Assembly: GCF_000385135.1 (NCBI RefSeq)
Contig: NZ_ARQM01000012.1
Location: 62,001-126,000, forward strand
Origin: Promicromonospora sukumoe 327MFSha3.1
GTDB lineage: Bacteria > Actinomycetota > Actinomycetes > Actinomycetales > Cellulomonadaceae
DNA length: 64,000 nucleotides
Direction: 5' to 3'
Shown: positions 24,141-33,700 of the stretch, piece after piece
How positions within the stretch are numbered: the first letter of the stretch is position 1
Layout of the letters: each line of letters starts with the position of its first letter
Position numbers and translations under genes: made by a program
The notes under the pieces: generated by a model
What the model was told of the DNA's origin: nothing
What the model saw: the letters and a program-made list of their open reading frames with translations, nothing else
Database searches by the model: none

Positions 24141-24688
24141 TGACCGAGGCTCCCGTCGTGGTGGCGCCCGGCCCGGACCGGGCCCCGAGGCCCCGCCGGG
24201 GCTCGCGCGTCCTCGCGATCGTGCTGGTGGCGACGATCGCCGTCGGCGCGTACCTGTGGCTGACCACCGTCCGCTGGCAGCGCACCGCCACGGAGTGGGA
24301 GGCGAAGGCGCAGGGCTACGCCGACGAGGTCGGCTCGCTGCGGATGCAGCTCGACGGCGCGAACTCGGAGCTGCAGGCCGCGCGCGACCAGCTCTCCACG
24401 GCGACGTCGCGCATCACGGACCTCGCGAACGAGAAGGCGCAGCTGGGTGACGAGAACGTCGCCTCGCAGCAGTACCTCGACTACCAGACGCAGGTCAGCG
24501 GGGCCGCGGCCACGGTGGCCTCGGCGCTGGGGCAGTGCGTGTCGGGCCAGGAGCAGCTGGTCGGCTACCTCAAGGAGGCCGACCAGTACGAGCCCGCTGA
24601 CCTGATCCGGTACGAGAAGGAGGTCAACGCGCTGTGCGCCGACGCAGAGGACGCCAACCAGGCCCTGCAGAAGGAGCTGCGCCGGTGA
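24140..24688 (+). CDS. Membrane-anchored coiled-coil protein, unknown function
   Basis: A 182-residue protein starting at an ATG that overlaps the DUF1844 stop (TGATG). It has a short cytoplasmic Arg/Pro-rich head, one transmembrane helix (RVLAIVLVATIAVGAYLWL), then a predicted extracytoplasmic coiled coil of about 70 residues rich in Glu, Gln, Leu and Ala. The C-terminal part has two cysteines (in QCVSGQ and ALCADAED) that could form a disulfide. Its stop overlaps the protease start by four bases. I do not recognise the family. The operon position suggests it could act as a scaffold or partner for the secreted lipoprotein protease. Confidence 0.7.
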   Translation: MTEAPVVVAPGPDRAPRPRRGSRVLAIVLVATIAVGAYLWLTTVRWQRTATEWEAKAQGYADEVGSLRMQLDGANSELQAARDQLSTATSRITDLANEKAQLGDENVASQQYLDYQTQVSGAAATVASALGQCVSGQEQLVGYLKEADQYEPADLIRYEKEVNALCADAEDANQALQKELRR

Positions 24689-25428
24689 GGCAGGCGGCTC
24701 GTCGGCGCGCCGGCGGCGTCGCCCTGGTGCTCGCCCTGACGGGCGCGCTGGGCGGCTGCGGCGTGCTGCCGCCGCTGCCGGACCCGGTGCCGAGCGACAT
24801 CGTGCCGACCTCTCCGGCGGACCTGTCCCCCGCCGCGGGCGGCGACGCCCTGAGCCCCGACGGGTTCGACGCCGTGGAGCGCATGGCGGTGCGCATCCGC
24901 AACGTGGGCTGCGAGGAGCTCTCGACGGGTTCGGGCTTCGCGATCGACGAGCACACGCTGATCACCAACAAGCACGTGGTCGCGGACTCCAAGGACCTCG
25001 AGGTCAGCACCTACGACGGGCACGACATCACCGTGGGCACCACCTCGACGGCCGGCCTCGCGGACCTCGCCGTGGTCCGCACCACCGACCCGCTGCCGTC
25101 GCACCCCGAGCTGGCGAAGGCCGACCCCGAGCCCGGCGACCATGTGACCGTCGTGGGCTACCCTGCCGGCGGCGAGCTCACCGTCACGGAGGGCGAGGTG
25201 AAGGGCTCGACGCGGGACCCGCTGAACGCCAACCTCGGCGAGGTGCTGCTCACGGACGCCCCCGTCGAGCCCGGGTCGTCCGGGTCGGCGGCGCTGGACG
25301 ACAAGGGCCGCGTGATCGGCGTGGTCTACGCCAAGACCGGGGACGACAACAGCCTGCTGGTGCCCCTCTCCACGCTCCAGGAGATGCTGGACGACGACAC
25401 GGCGTTCACCCCGGCGTCGGGGTGCTGA
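24685..25428 (+). CDS. Lipoprotein trypsin-like serine protease
   Basis: A 247-residue trypsin-like (S1/HtrA-fold) protease without a PDZ domain. It starts at a GTG overlapping the previous stop, with AAGGAG 8 bases upstream. The signal peptide ends in a lipobox ALGGC with Cys25 as lipid anchor. The catalytic triad is His97 in TNKHVV, Asp127 in GLADLAVV and Ser199 in PGSSGSA. After a Pro-rich spacer the protease fold fills the rest of the protein. It would act on the outer face of the membrane. Two extra cysteines (Cys76 and the C-terminal residue) may pair. The gene converges with SseB ten bases away. Confidence 0.85.
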   Translation: MRQAARRRAGGVALVLALTGALGGCGVLPPLPDPVPSDIVPTSPADLSPAAGGDALSPDGFDAVERMAVRIRNVGCEELSTGSGFAIDEHTLITNKHVVADSKDLEVSTYDGHDITVGTTSTAGLADLAVVRTTDPLPSHPELAKADPEPGDHVTVVGYPAGGELTVTEGEVKGSTRDPLNANLGEVLLTDAPVEPGSSGSAALDDKGRVIGVVYAKTGDDNSLLVPLSTLQEMLDDDTAFTPASGC

Positions 25429-25438
25429 GCGGGTTCGC

Positions 25439-26167
25439 TCAGCGCGCCGCGCCGATCCGGAGCTCCAGCGAGTCCACCCGCGCCGAGATGACCTCGGACG
25501 CCGCCAGGCGCGCGTTGACCTGACCCAGCACCGTGTCGAGCCCGGCGCGGTCCAGGCCCGGGTCCAGGGCGAGCACGACCGCGACCTCGGCCTTGCGGCC
25601 GGGCTCGGCGTGCGCCCGCACCACGTGCTGCACGGGCGCGGCGGCGACCGCCACCTCGGAGGCGACCTCCGGGTCCACGGCCAGCCCGTCCTCGTGCGGC
25701 ACGACGGCGGGCTGCCAGGGCTTGCCCTGCGCCAGCGCCCACACCGCCGGGCGCGGGACCAGCGCCGTCGCGGGACCGGCCGGGTCCACGACGATGAGCG
25801 CCCAGTTCTCGCTCACCGCCGACAGGGCGGCGCGGGTCGCCTCGACCGGGACCGGGCGCGCGTCGGGCCGCCAGGCCTGCATGGTCGCGACGGAGGTGAA
25901 CACGGGCAGCGCCCGGCGGCCGTCGGGGGCCTCCAGGGCGACGACGCCGGACGAGGCCTCCTTGTCGACGGCCAGCCCCTCCGGGTTCTGCTCGACGACA
26001 CCGGCCTCGGCCAGCACCGGCACGAGCACGCGGGTCTCGGCCAGGCGCGCGACGACCTCGCGCAGCGGGACCGCGCCGGTCGAGTGGCCCGCGAGCAGGC
26101 GGGTCAGCTCGGCGTCGGCCGACCCGTCGTCGCCCGCGAACTGGCTGGAGGGCTGGATCGACTTCAC
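25439..26167 (-). CDS. SseB-family protein in the histidine operon
   Basis: A 242-residue protein starting at GTG, overlapping the priA stop by four bases (GTGA). The N-terminal half (about residues 15-130) resembles the SseB domain: [43 protein letters not shown] and LIVVDPAG. The C-terminal half, with [24 protein letters not shown], looks like the SseB C-terminal domain. Members are common in actinobacteria, frequently near amino-acid genes, and have no established enzymatic role. Translational coupling to priA suggests a link with histidine or tryptophan synthesis, but nothing in the sequence shows a catalytic site. Confidence 0.75.
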   Translation of the reverse strand: MKSIQPSSQFAGDDGSADAELTRLLAGHSTGAVPLREVVARLAETRVLVPVLAEAGVVEQNPEGLAVDKEASSGVVALEAPDGRRALPVFTSVATMQAWRPDARPVPVEATRAALSAVSENWALIVVDPAGPATALVPRPAVWALAQGKPWQPAVVPHEDGLAVDPEVASEVAVAAAPVQHVVRAHAEPGRKAEVAVVLALDPGLDRAGLDTVLGQVNARLAASEVISARVDSLELRIGAAR

Positions 26168-26916
26168 TCGGCGGCCTCGTCCTGCCCAGCGCCCGGGCGT
26201 CCCGCGACGTCGAGCGCCTCGGGGAGCGTGAAGGCGCCGGCGTACAGGGCCTTGCCGACCACGGCGCCCTCGATGGTGCCCAGGGCGCGCAGCGCCCGCA
26301 GGTCGTCGAGCGACGAGATGCCGCCCGAGGCGACGACGTGCGCGGGGGTGCGCGCGGCGACGTCGGACAGGAGGTCGACGTTGGGGCCGCGCAGCGTGCC
26401 GTCCTTGGTCACGTCGGTGACCACGTAGCGGGCGCAGCCGGCCTCGTCGAGGCGGCCGAGGACCTCCCAGAGGTCGCCGCCCTCCTTGGTCCAGCCGCGG
26501 GCGGCGAGCGTGGTGCCGCGCACGTCGAGGCCCACGGCGACGCGGTCGCCGTGCTCGGCGATGACCTTGGCCGTCCAGGCCGGGTCCTCCAGGGCGGCGG
26601 TGCCCAGGTTGACGCGACGGGCGCCCGTGGCCAGGGCGCGCTCCAGCGACTCGTCGTCGCGGATGCCGCCCGACAGCTCGACCTGCACGTCCAGCTCGCC
26701 GACCACGCGCGCGAGCAGCTCCGCGTTGGAGCCGCGCCCGAAGGCGGCGTCGAGGTCCACGAGGTGCACCCACTCGGCGCCGCCGGACTGCCAGTCCAGG
26801 GCTGCGGTCAGCGGGTCGCCGTACGAGGTCTCCGAGCCGGCCTCCCCCTGGACGAGGCGGACGGCCTGGCCGTCGGCGACGTCCACGGCGGGCAGGAGCA
26901 CGAGTCGGTCGGTCAT
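26164..26916 (-). CDS. priA: Phosphoribosyl isomerase A, HisA/TrpF bifunctional
   Basis: A 250-residue (beta-alpha)8 barrel. The start of the barrel, [21 protein letters not shown], holds the catalytic Asp12, and [16 protein letters not shown] near the middle holds the second catalytic Asp and phosphate-binding Thr. [17 protein letters not shown] and [15 protein letters not shown] are the two phosphate-gripping loops. In actinobacteria this protein catalyses both the ProFAR isomerisation of histidine synthesis and the PRA isomerisation of tryptophan synthesis. The start has GGAGAG. It lies between hisH and the SseB-family gene; hisF is not in the window. HisA-only activity cannot be excluded from sequence, but actinobacterial context supports PriA. 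Confidence 0.93.
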   Translation of the reverse strand: MTDRLVLLPAVDVADGQAVRLVQGEAGSETSYGDPLTAALDWQSGGAEWVHLVDLDAAFGRGSNAELLARVVGELDVQVELSGGIRDDESLERALATGARRVNLGTAALEDPAWTAKVIAEHGDRVAVGLDVRGTTLAARGWTKEGGDLWEVLGRLDEAGCARYVVTDVTKDGTLRGPNVDLLSDVAARTPAHVVASGGISSLDDLRALRALGTIEGAVVGKALYAGAFTLPEALDVAGRPGAGQDEAAE

Positions 26917-27007
26917 GTCTCTCCAAGTTTCTTTCGGTCGAGATGTCGGGTGCCGGCCGGTCGCCCCCTCCGGGGTCCCAGGAGGGCGAAGGGCCGGCGG
27001 CCGACGG

Positions 27008-27652
27008 TCAGGCGAGGGTGGTGAGCCAGTTCTCCAGGAGCTGGGCGCCGGCGTCACCGGACTTCTCGGGGTGGAACTGCGTCGCCGCCAGGGGGCCGTC
27101 CTCGACCGCCGCGACGAACCGGCCGCCGTGGTCGGCCCAGGTGACCTTCGGGGGCGTGAACCGGCCCACCGCGTTCTCGTCGTACCCCTTGGTGAACGTC
27201 TGGGCGGCGTAGGAGTGCACGAAGTAGAAGCGCTCGTCGGCGATCCCGGCGAAGAGGGCCGAGCCCTCCGGCACCTCGACCGGCGACCAGCCCATGTGGG
27301 GCACCACGTCGGCGTGCAGCCGCTCGACGACGCCGGGCCACTCGCCGATGCCGTCGGCGCGCTCGCCGTGCTCCACGCCGGCGTCGAACATGACCTGCAT
27401 GCCCACGCAGATGCCGAGCACGGGGCGGTTGCCGGCCAGCCGGCGGCCGACGACCTCGTGGCCGCGCACGGCCGTGAGACCGGCCATGCACGCGGCGAAG
27501 GCGCCGACGCCGGGCACGACCAGGCCGTCGGCGTCCTGCGCGAGGGCCCGGTCGGCGGTCAGCGTGACGTCGGCGCCCACGCGCTCCAGCGCGCGGACCG
27601 CCGACCGGACGTTGCCGAAGCCGTAGTCGAGGACGACGACGCGGGCACCCAC
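27008..27652 (-). CDS. hisH: Imidazole glycerol phosphate synthase, glutaminase subunit
   Basis: A 214-residue class I glutamine amidotransferase. The triad is Cys82 in LGICVGMQ, His194 and Glu196 in QFHPEKS. The N-terminal [15 protein letters not shown] and GVGAFAACM are standard HisH blocks. It releases ammonia from glutamine for HisF to build imidazole glycerol phosphate and AICAR. The GTG start is two bases after the stop of the upstream hypothetical gene, so they are coupled. A 91-base gap with GC-rich repeats separates it from priA. HisF, its obligate partner, is not encoded in this operon section. Confidence 0.93.
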   Translation of the reverse strand: MGARVVVLDYGFGNVRSAVRALERVGADVTLTADRALAQDADGLVVPGVGAFAACMAGLTAVRGHEVVGRRLAGNRPVLGICVGMQVMFDAGVEHGERADGIGEWPGVVERLHADVVPHMGWSPVEVPEGSALFAGIADERFYFVHSYAAQTFTKGYDENAVGRFTPPKVTWADHGGRFVAAVEDGPLAATQFHPEKSGDAGAQLLENWLTTLA

Positions 27653-27654
27653 GC

Positions 27655-28251
27655 TCAGATCCCGCCCTTGCTGTCCGGGCCGGTCTCGCCCTTGCCCATG
27701 CTCTTGCGGGCCTTGCGCGCCGCGGAGGTCAGCATCCGCACCGCCTTGAACTTGCTGATCGAGTCCGACCCGACCACGCCGTCGACGTCGGCCAGGGCCG
27801 TGGCGCCGGTGAGCAGGTCGACGACGCTCTCGGGCGCGCCGCCCAGGACGAGGCCGGGCGCGAGCTCGTCGCCGCGCACGCCGTCGCTGAACCGGACGGC
27901 CGTCATCTGCTCGCCCGTGCGGGTGACCAGGACGAGCGGCACGCCCCGCACGAGCTGGGAGATCGCCGCGGCGGCACGCTCGGGCGCGTCGCCGGAGCGG
28001 TCGCGCAGCACGCCGACGGCGCCGACCGAGGTCGGCACGGCGTCGAGGTCGAGCTGGGCCAGGGAGCTGGCGGCGGCCAGCGGCTCGGCGCCCGCGATCT
28101 GGGTGATCAGCGCGGCGAAGTCGGGCTCCCCGGAGCCGGTCAGGGACGACAGGTCGTCCGGGATCTCGAGGTCGCCGAGATCGAAGTCGGGCAGGTCGTC
28201 GCCGGCAGGCGTGCTGTCGGACCCGTTGTCGGGCCTGGGGCTGTCGGACAT
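27655..28251 (-). CDS. Conserved-looking protein of unknown function in his operon
   Basis: A 198-residue protein between hisB and hisH, with only 5 and 2 bases to its neighbours. The first 45 residues are acidic and disordered in appearance ([19 protein letters not shown]). A middle Ala/Leu-rich part follows with [25 protein letters not shown], and the tail is basic ([18 protein letters not shown]). The central segment resembles the SseB fold weakly, so it might be a shortened relative of the SseB-family protein at the operon end. No catalytic motif, signal or membrane helix is visible. I do not recognise it beyond this. Confidence 0.7.
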   Translation of the reverse strand: MSDSPRPDNGSDSTPAGDDLPDFDLGDLEIPDDLSSLTGSGEPDFAALITQIAGAEPLAAASSLAQLDLDAVPTSVGAVGVLRDRSGDAPERAAAAISQLVRGVPLVLVTRTGEQMTAVRFSDGVRGDELAPGLVLGGAPESVVDLLTGATALADVDGVVGSDSISKFKAVRMLTSAARKARKSMGKGETGPDSKGGI

Positions 28252-28256
28252 GGCTG

Positions 28257-28856
28257 CTAGAGCGCACCCTTCGTGGACGGGATGCCGTCGACCCGCGGGT
28301 CGACGGCCACGGCGGCGCGCAGCGCACGCGCCAGCGCCTTGAACTGAGCTTCGACGATGTGGTGGGGGTCGCGGCCGGACAGCACCCGCACGTGCAGGCA
28401 GATGCCCGCGTGGTGCGCGATGGACTCCAGCACGTGCCGGGTCAGCGACCCGGTGAAGTGGCCGCCGATCAGGTGGTACTCCTGGCCCGCGGGCTCGCCC
28501 TCGTGCACCAGGTACGGGCGGCCGGACACGTCCACGACCGCCTGGGCGAGCGCCTCGTCGAGCGGCACGAGCGCGTCGCCGAACCGGGAGATGCCGGCCT
28601 TGTCGCCGAGGGCGACGCGCAGCGCCTCGCCGATGCTGATCGCGACGTCCTCCACCGTGTGGTGGGCGTCGATGTGCGTGTCACCGGTCGCCTGCACGGT
28701 GAGGTCGATCAGCGAGTGCTTGCCGAGCGCCGTGAGCATGTGGTCGTAGAACGGCACGCTCGTGCTGATGTCGGTGCGCCCGGTGCCGTCGAGGTCGAGC
28801 TCGACCAGCACCTTGGACTCGGACGTGGCGCGCTCCACGCGGGCTGTCCTGCTCAT
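28257..28856 (-). CDS. hisB: Imidazoleglycerol-phosphate dehydratase
   Basis: A 199-residue single-function IGPD. The two manganese-binding His-rich blocks are visible: [16 protein letters not shown] and [18 protein letters not shown], with [17 protein letters not shown] near the start and [17 protein letters not shown] near the end. It dehydrates imidazole glycerol phosphate to imidazole acetol phosphate. Its ATG overlaps the hisC stop by four bases (ATGA). The phosphatase domain found in bifunctional enterobacterial HisB is absent, as expected in actinobacteria. Confidence 0.95.
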   Translation of the reverse strand: MSRTARVERATSESKVLVELDLDGTGRTDISTSVPFYDHMLTALGKHSLIDLTVQATGDTHIDAHHTVEDVAISIGEALRVALGDKAGISRFGDALVPLDEALAQAVVDVSGRPYLVHEGEPAGQEYHLIGGHFTGSLTRHVLESIAHHAGICLHVRVLSGRDPHHIVEAQFKALARALRAAVAVDPRVDGIPSTKGAL

Positions 28857-30049
28857 GCCTGTTCCTCTCCCTGCTCCTGCAAGACCTCGGTGAGCGCCGC
28901 GCGGAACGCGGCCATCTCGGACGACGTGCCGATCGACACCCGCAGCCAGCCGTCGGGGCCGGTCTCGCGGATCAGGACCCCGCGGTCGAGCAGGCCTTGC
29001 CAGACCGCGTGCCGGTCGCGGAACGTGCCGAACAGCACGAAGTTGGCGTCGGTGTCCGCGACGTCGAACGGTAGCCCGTCCGGGAGCCGCTGCTCGCGCA
29101 GCCACGCGACGGTCGCGTCGCGCTCGGCTCGCAGCGCGGCGACCTGGGCCATCAGCGACTCGCGGTGGCGCAGCGCGGCACCGGCCGCGGCCTGCGTGAC
29201 GGCGCTCAGGTGGTACGGCAGCCGCACGATCCGCAGCGCGTCCACGAACTTCGTCGACCCGACCAGGTAGCCGAGCCGCATGCCGGCCGCGGCGAACGCC
29301 TTGGACATGGTGCGCGAGACGGCCAGGTTCGGGAACCGCTCCAGCAGCGCGACCGCCGACGGCGTGCCGGGTCGCCGGAACTCCGCGTACGCCTCGTCCA
29401 CGACGACGACCGGGCGCGCCCCGTCGAGGTCGACCGTCAGGGCCGCCTCGCAGATCGCCTCGATGGTGGCCGTGGGCAGCGCCGTGCCGGTCGGGTTGTT
29501 GGGGCTGGCCAGCAGGATCACCGACGGGCGCACCTGCTGGATCAGCTCGACGGCGTGCGCCGGGTCCAGCGTGAAGTCGTCCTCGCGGCGTCCCACGACC
29601 CACTTCGTGTGCGTGTCCCGCGCGTACTCCGGGTACATCGAGTACGTGGGCGCGAACGAGAGCGCGGTGCGGCCGGGGCCGCCGAACGCCTGCAGCACGT
29701 GCAGCATGACCTCGTTGGACCCGTTCGCCGCCCAGACGTCGAACTGCGCCAGACGGACGCCGGTCTCCATCTCCAGGTAGTCGGCGAGGTCGCGGCGCAG
29801 GACGGTGGCGTCGCGGTCCGGGTAGCGGTTCATGCCGCGGGCGGCGCGCGCCACCTCCTCCGCGATGGTCGCGACCACGTCCTCACCGGGCGGGTACGGG
29901 TTCTCGTTGACGTTCAGCAGCACCGGCACGTCGAGCTGCGGCGCGCCGTACGGCTCCTCGTCCGCCAGCTCGGGACGCAGCGGCAGGCGCACCGAGGACG
30001 CCGAGGCGCTGCCCTCCGCGCTCTGCTCGTCGACGGCGTTGGTCATCAC
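28853..30049 (-). CDS. hisC: Histidinol-phosphate aminotransferase
   Basis: A 398-residue class II aminotransferase. Landmarks are [80 protein letters not shown] and the PLP lysine in [18 protein letters not shown]. It makes histidinol phosphate from imidazole acetol phosphate. A GTG immediately precedes an ATG; there is no ribosome binding site, but TAGACT ends six bases before the GTG, so the mRNA probably begins on this GTG. It heads the operon hisC-hisB-hypothetical-hisH-priA-sseB. hisD is encoded separately 6.7 kb away. Confidence 0.95.
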   Translation of the reverse strand: MMTNAVDEQSAEGSASASSVRLPLRPELADEEPYGAPQLDVPVLLNVNENPYPPGEDVVATIAEEVARAARGMNRYPDRDATVLRRDLADYLEMETGVRLAQFDVWAANGSNEVMLHVLQAFGGPGRTALSFAPTYSMYPEYARDTHTKWVVGRREDDFTLDPAHAVELIQQVRPSVILLASPNNPTGTALPTATIEAICEAALTVDLDGARPVVVVDEAYAEFRRPGTPSAVALLERFPNLAVSRTMSKAFAAAGMRLGYLVGSTKFVDALRIVRLPYHLSAVTQAAAGAALRHRESLMAQVAALRAERDATVAWLREQRLPDGLPFDVADTDANFVLFGTFRDRHAVWQGLLDRGVLIRETGPDGWLRVSIGTSSEMAAFRAALTEVLQEQGEEQA

Positions 30050-30055
30050 CGCACC

Positions 30056-30061
30056 AGTCTA
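30056..30061 (-). promoter_or_regulatory. -10 box for leaderless hisC mRNA
   Basis: TAGACT on the minus strand, separated from the GTG start of hisC by six bases. The identical hexamer and spacing are found before hisD and the PPOX gene. Confidence 0.65.
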
Positions 30062-30098
30062 CGAACCGCGGGACACGGACCAGGCACCAGTCCGCCCA

Positions 30099-30128
30099 CC
30101 GGGCGGGTGGCCCTGGTCACCCGCCCGG
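30099..30128 (-). terminator. Terminator of recQ
   Basis: CCGGGCGGGTG (30099-30109) pairs perfectly with CACCCGCCCGG (30118-30128) across an 8-base loop, 10 bases after the recQ stop codon. Confidence 0.65.
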
Positions 30129-30137
30129 CGCCACCTG

Positions 30138-32648
30138 TCACCGCACGCCCAGCACGAACGGGTACACGGCGGCCGCGCCGGCCTCGCGCAGCAGCCGGGA
30201 CGCCACGGTCAGCGTCCAGCCGGAGTCCGTGTAGTCGTCCACCAGGAGCACCGACCGGCCCGGCAGCCCGCGGAGCGCGCCGTCGCCGAGCTGGAGCTGC
30301 AGGCGCCGGACCACGCCCGCGAGCCGCATCGCGGAGTTCACGTCGTGCCGGCCGGGCTCCTCCTGCCCCGCGACCGGCCCGACCGCGCCGATCATCGGCA
30401 CGCCCAGGTACTTCGCCAGCCCGGTGGCCAGGTGGAAGGACAGCTGGGGCCGGCGGACCGAACGGATCGCCACGACCGCCTCGACCACGAGCGGACCGGC
30501 CTGGGGGCCGCCATCAGCGCCGCCCTCGGTCCCCTCCTCGGGCTCCTCGCTCTCCACCGGCGGCCGGAGCGCGGGCCACTCGTCCAGCACGCGCGCGGCG
30601 GCCCGGCGCAGCGGCACGGGCAGCTCGCCGTCCTGCGCGTTGGGGGCGAGCAGGTCGCGCAGCGGGCCGGACCAGCCGAGGCCGTCGAGGCGGGCCACGG
30701 CGCGGCCCGGCTCGGCCAGCTCGGCGGGCGGGATCTTGCCCTTGAGGTCCAGGCCGATCGACGCGAGGCCCGTGGGCCACATCTTGCGCGGCTCGACCTC
30801 CATGCCCGGGCGGTCCATCTCGGCGCGCGCGGCGGCGACCGCCTCGGCGTCGGGCGCCTCGGGCAGGGCCATGTGCCCGCACCGGTCACAGCGGCCGCAC
30901 TCCCAGCCCGGCGTCAGCTCCGGATCGTCGAGCTGCGCGCGCAGGTAGGCCATGCGGCAGCCCGGGGTGTTCACGTAGTCGACCATCGCCTGCTGCTCGG
31001 CGGCCCGGGTGGCGGCCACGCGCCCATACCGCTCGGCGTCGTACGACCACGGCCGGCCGGTCGCCTCCCAGCCGCCCTTCACGCGCCGGACGGCGCCGTC
31101 GACGTCGAGCACCTTGAGCATGGTCTCCAGGCGGCTGCGGCGCAGGTCGACCTGCGTCTCCAGCACGGCCGTCGACATGGTGCCGCCGCCGCTCAGGGCG
31201 TCGAGCGTGGCCCGCACCTGCCCCTCGGCGGGGAACGCCTGCTCGCCGAACCACTCCCAGATGGCCTTGTCCTCGGTGCCGGGCAGCAGCACCACCAGCG
31301 CCTGGTCCACGCCACGGCCGGCACGACCGACCTGCTGGTAGTACGCGATGGGCGACGACGGCGCGCCCAGGTGCACCACGAACGCGAGGTCGGGCTTGTC
31401 GAAGCCCATGCCCAGCGCGGACGTGGCCACCAGCGCCTTCACGTCGTCGTTCTTGAGGTCGGCCTCGAGCTGCTCGCGCTGCGCCGGCTCGGTGCGGCCG
31501 GTGTAGGCGGCCACGGCCAGGCCGTAGCCGCGCAGCTGCTCGGCCACCTGCTCCGCCGCCGAGACGGTGAGGCAGTAGACGATGCCGGACCCCTCGATGT
31601 CCTGGAGCGCCTCGGCCAGCCACGCCACGCGGGTGGGCTGGTCGCCGAGCTCCAGCACGGCCAGGTGCAGCGACTCGCGGTCGAGCCCGCCGCGCAGCAC
31701 GAGCACGTCCTCCCCCGTCGCCTGGTCGCCGTGCACGGCGAGCTGCTCGGCCACGTCCTGCGTCACGCGCTCGTTGGCCGTGGCGGTCGTGGCCAGCACG
31801 GGGATGCCCGCCGGCAGGTCCGCCAGGAGCGTGCGGATACGTCGGTAGTCGGGCCGGAAGTCGTGGCCCCAGTCCGAGATGCAGTGCGCCTCGTCGATGA
31901 CCACGAGGCCCGCGTCGGCGGCCAGGCGCGGCAGCACCTCGTCGCGGAAGCCCGGGTTGTTCAGGCGCTCGGGCGAGCACAGCAGCACGTCGACCTCACC
32001 GCGCGCGATCGCCTCGTGCACCTCGTCCCACTCGGTCATGTTGGCCGAGTTGATGGTCACCGCCCGGATGCCCGCGCGCGAGGCCGCCGCGATCTGGTCG
32101 CGCATGAGCGCCAGCAGCGGCGAGACGATCACCGTGGGACCCGCGCCGCGGGCCCGCAGCAGCCTGGTGGCCACGAAGTACACGGCCGACTTGCCCCAGC
32201 CGGTGCGCTGGACCACCAGCGCCCGGCGGTGGAAGGCCGCGAGCGCCTCGATGGCCGTCCACTGGTCGTCGCGCAGCCGCGCGTCGTCGCGGCCCACCAG
32301 CTCGCGCAGCGCGGCCTCGGCCTCCTCGCGCAGCGAGGCGCCGGGCGCCGCGGCCGGGACCGGTCGGGCGGTCTCCTCTGCCTCGGCCGCCTCGGTCTCC
32401 TCCGGCGCACCGGCCCCCTCCGCGTCCTGCTCCGCCGGCTCGGCCGGCGGCCACCGGCGGACCGGCGCCGCGGCCGCCACGCCGCCGTCGGGCAGCAGGC
32501 CGCGCAGCATCTGCAGCTTGGCCGCCTGGGCCTCGGGCGTGTTGCGCGCGGACGGCGGCAGGCCTGGGTCACCGACGTCGGTCAGGTGGGCGTCGTCGGG
32601 CGGTTCCTCCATGGCGAAGGGGAGGTCTGCGAAGGGGTCCTTGGTCAC
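30138..32648 (-). CDS. RecQ-family helicase fused to phosphoribosyltransferase-like domain
   Basis: An 836-residue protein. Helicase motifs are RTGWGKSAVYFV (Walker A), VIVSPLLALMRDQ, DEAHCISDWGHDFRPDYRRI (DEAH box), ATTATANERV, GMGFDKPDLAFVVHLGAPSS and QVGRAGRG. A zinc-type cluster ECGRCDRCGH lies near residue 590. The first 120 residues are acidic and Ala-rich. The last 120 residues carry RSVLLVDDYTDSGWTLTVASRLLREAGA, which is a PRPP-loop pattern of type I phosphoribosyltransferases, so a PRTase-like domain replaces the usual HRDC. It unwinds DNA in repair; the added domain's role is unknown. The start is a GTG with no ribosome binding site, 7 bases after TAGGAT. Confidence 0.88.
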   Translation of the reverse strand: MTKDPFADLPFAMEEPPDDAHLTDVGDPGLPPSARNTPEAQAAKLQMLRGLLPDGGVAAAAPVRRWPPAEPAEQDAEGAGAPEETEAAEAEETARPVPAAAPGASLREEAEAALRELVGRDDARLRDDQWTAIEALAAFHRRALVVQRTGWGKSAVYFVATRLLRARGAGPTVIVSPLLALMRDQIAAASRAGIRAVTINSANMTEWDEVHEAIARGEVDVLLCSPERLNNPGFRDEVLPRLAADAGLVVIDEAHCISDWGHDFRPDYRRIRTLLADLPAGIPVLATTATANERVTQDVAEQLAVHGDQATGEDVLVLRGGLDRESLHLAVLELGDQPTRVAWLAEALQDIEGSGIVYCLTVSAAEQVAEQLRGYGLAVAAYTGRTEPAQREQLEADLKNDDVKALVATSALGMGFDKPDLAFVVHLGAPSSPIAYYQQVGRAGRGVDQALVVLLPGTEDKAIWEWFGEQAFPAEGQVRATLDALSGGGTMSTAVLETQVDLRRSRLETMLKVLDVDGAVRRVKGGWEATGRPWSYDAERYGRVAATRAAEQQAMVDYVNTPGCRMAYLRAQLDDPELTPGWECGRCDRCGHMALPEAPDAEAVAAARAEMDRPGMEVEPRKMWPTGLASIGLDLKGKIPPAELAEPGRAVARLDGLGWSGPLRDLLAPNAQDGELPVPLRRAAARVLDEWPALRPPVESEEPEEGTEGGADGGPQAGPLVVEAVVAIRSVRRPQLSFHLATGLAKYLGVPMIGAVGPVAGQEEPGRHDVNSAMRLAGVVRRLQLQLGDGALRGLPGRSVLLVDDYTDSGWTLTVASRLLREAGAAAVYPFVLGVR

Positions 32649-32655
32649 GTCATCG

Positions 32656-32661
32656 ATCCTA
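32656..32661 (-). promoter_or_regulatory. -10 box for leaderless recQ mRNA
   Basis: TAGGAT on the minus strand ends 7 bases before the GTG start; an intervening ATG runs into a stop after one codon, so it is not the start. Confidence 0.55.
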
Positions 32662-32716
32662 GGAGCAGCCACCGACACCGCGAGCCGGTTATCCACAGCC
32701 GGGTGCGCTTGGCACA

Positions 32717-33598
32717 CTATTCTCTGGCGCTCTCCTGCGCCGTCTCCGCGCGCGACGCCGCGGCGTCGCCGGGCACGTCCACCGACGCCGCCAGCGACGC
32801 GAGGAGGGCGAGCCGCTCCCCCGTCGGCGAGTCCGGGGCGGCGTGCAGCAGCACGACCATCTGCCGGTCGGTCCCGGCGATCGACAGCTTCTCCATGTCG
32901 AGGTCCAGCTCGCCGACCTGCGGGTGCAGCATGCGTGTGACGTGCGGCCTGCCGAGGTTCACGTCGTGCCGCGCCCAGAGGGTGCGGAACCGCTCCGAGG
33001 CCAGCGAGAGCTCCCCGACGAGGCGTGCGGGGCGCTCGTCGTCCGTGTCCGTGCCGACCGCCTCGCGGAACCGGGCGACGAGCTTGGGCGCCACCTCGGG
33101 CCAGTCGGGGTGCATCGCCTGCTCGGCCGGGTCCAGGAACATGTCGCGGAGCCTGTTGCGGCCCACGCGGAGGGTGGGCGACACGGCCTCCGCGAGCCGG
33201 TTCACCGCGAGCACGTCGAAGTACCGCCCCTCGATGTAGCCCGGGATGCCGACCCGCTCCAGGAGCCGCAGCGTCCCGGCGGGCACGACCTCCCGCCGTG
33301 GCCGCCGGGGCCGGCGCCGTGGCGCCGGGGCGGCCAGGTCGAGAAGGTGGCGGGTGGCCGGCTCGTCCAGGAGCAGCACGCGGGCGAGCGACTCCAGGAC
33401 CTGGACCGACGGGTTCCGGTCCCGGCCCTGCTCCAGCCGGAGGTAGTAGTCGGCGCTGATGCCCGCGAGCAGCGCGACCTCCTCGCGCCGCAGGCCCGCC
33501 ACCCGGCGCACGCCGCCCTCCGGCAGCCCGACGTCGGCGGGGCGCACCAGCTCGCGGCGCGCCCGCAGGTACTCGCTCAGCCGGGTCTCCCTGGTCAT
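32717..33598 (-). CDS. XRE-family regulator with MmyB-like ligand domain
   Basis: A 293-residue transcription factor. The N-terminal helix-turn-helix reads GLRREEVALLAGISADYYLRLEQGRDRNPS (about residues 30-65), followed by an Arg/Pro-rich linker and a C-terminal domain with VLAVNRLAEAVSP, the pattern of MmyB-like PAS-fold ligand domains. Members often repress or activate a divergent short-chain oxidoreductase or aldo/keto reductase gene, and such a gene starts 102 bases away. TACCGT ends 7 bases before the ATG with no Shine-Dalgarno, suggesting a leaderless mRNA. The ligand is unknown. Confidence 0.88.
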   Translation of the reverse strand: MTRETRLSEYLRARRELVRPADVGLPEGGVRRVAGLRREEVALLAGISADYYLRLEQGRDRNPSVQVLESLARVLLLDEPATRHLLDLAAPAPRRRPRRPRREVVPAGTLRLLERVGIPGYIEGRYFDVLAVNRLAEAVSPTLRVGRNRLRDMFLDPAEQAMHPDWPEVAPKLVARFREAVGTDTDDERPARLVGELSLASERFRTLWARHDVNLGRPHVTRMLHPQVGELDLDMEKLSIAGTDRQMVVLLHAAPDSPTGERLALLASLAASVDVPGDAAASRAETAQESARE

Positions 33599-33605
33599 GC
33601 CCACC

Positions 33606-33611
33606 ACGGTA
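33606..33611 (-). promoter_or_regulatory. -10 box for leaderless XRE regulator
   Basis: TACCGT on the minus strand, 7 bases before the ATG. No ribosome binding site. Weaker than the TAGACT examples. Confidence 0.4.
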
Positions 33612-33700
33612 GGCCGGGCGGCTCGCGCGTGCCTGGTCCCCGTACTCCCAGGATCGTCCGGGCACTGCCTGTCCGCGCCGGGCCGCCGCACGGTGGTGCC

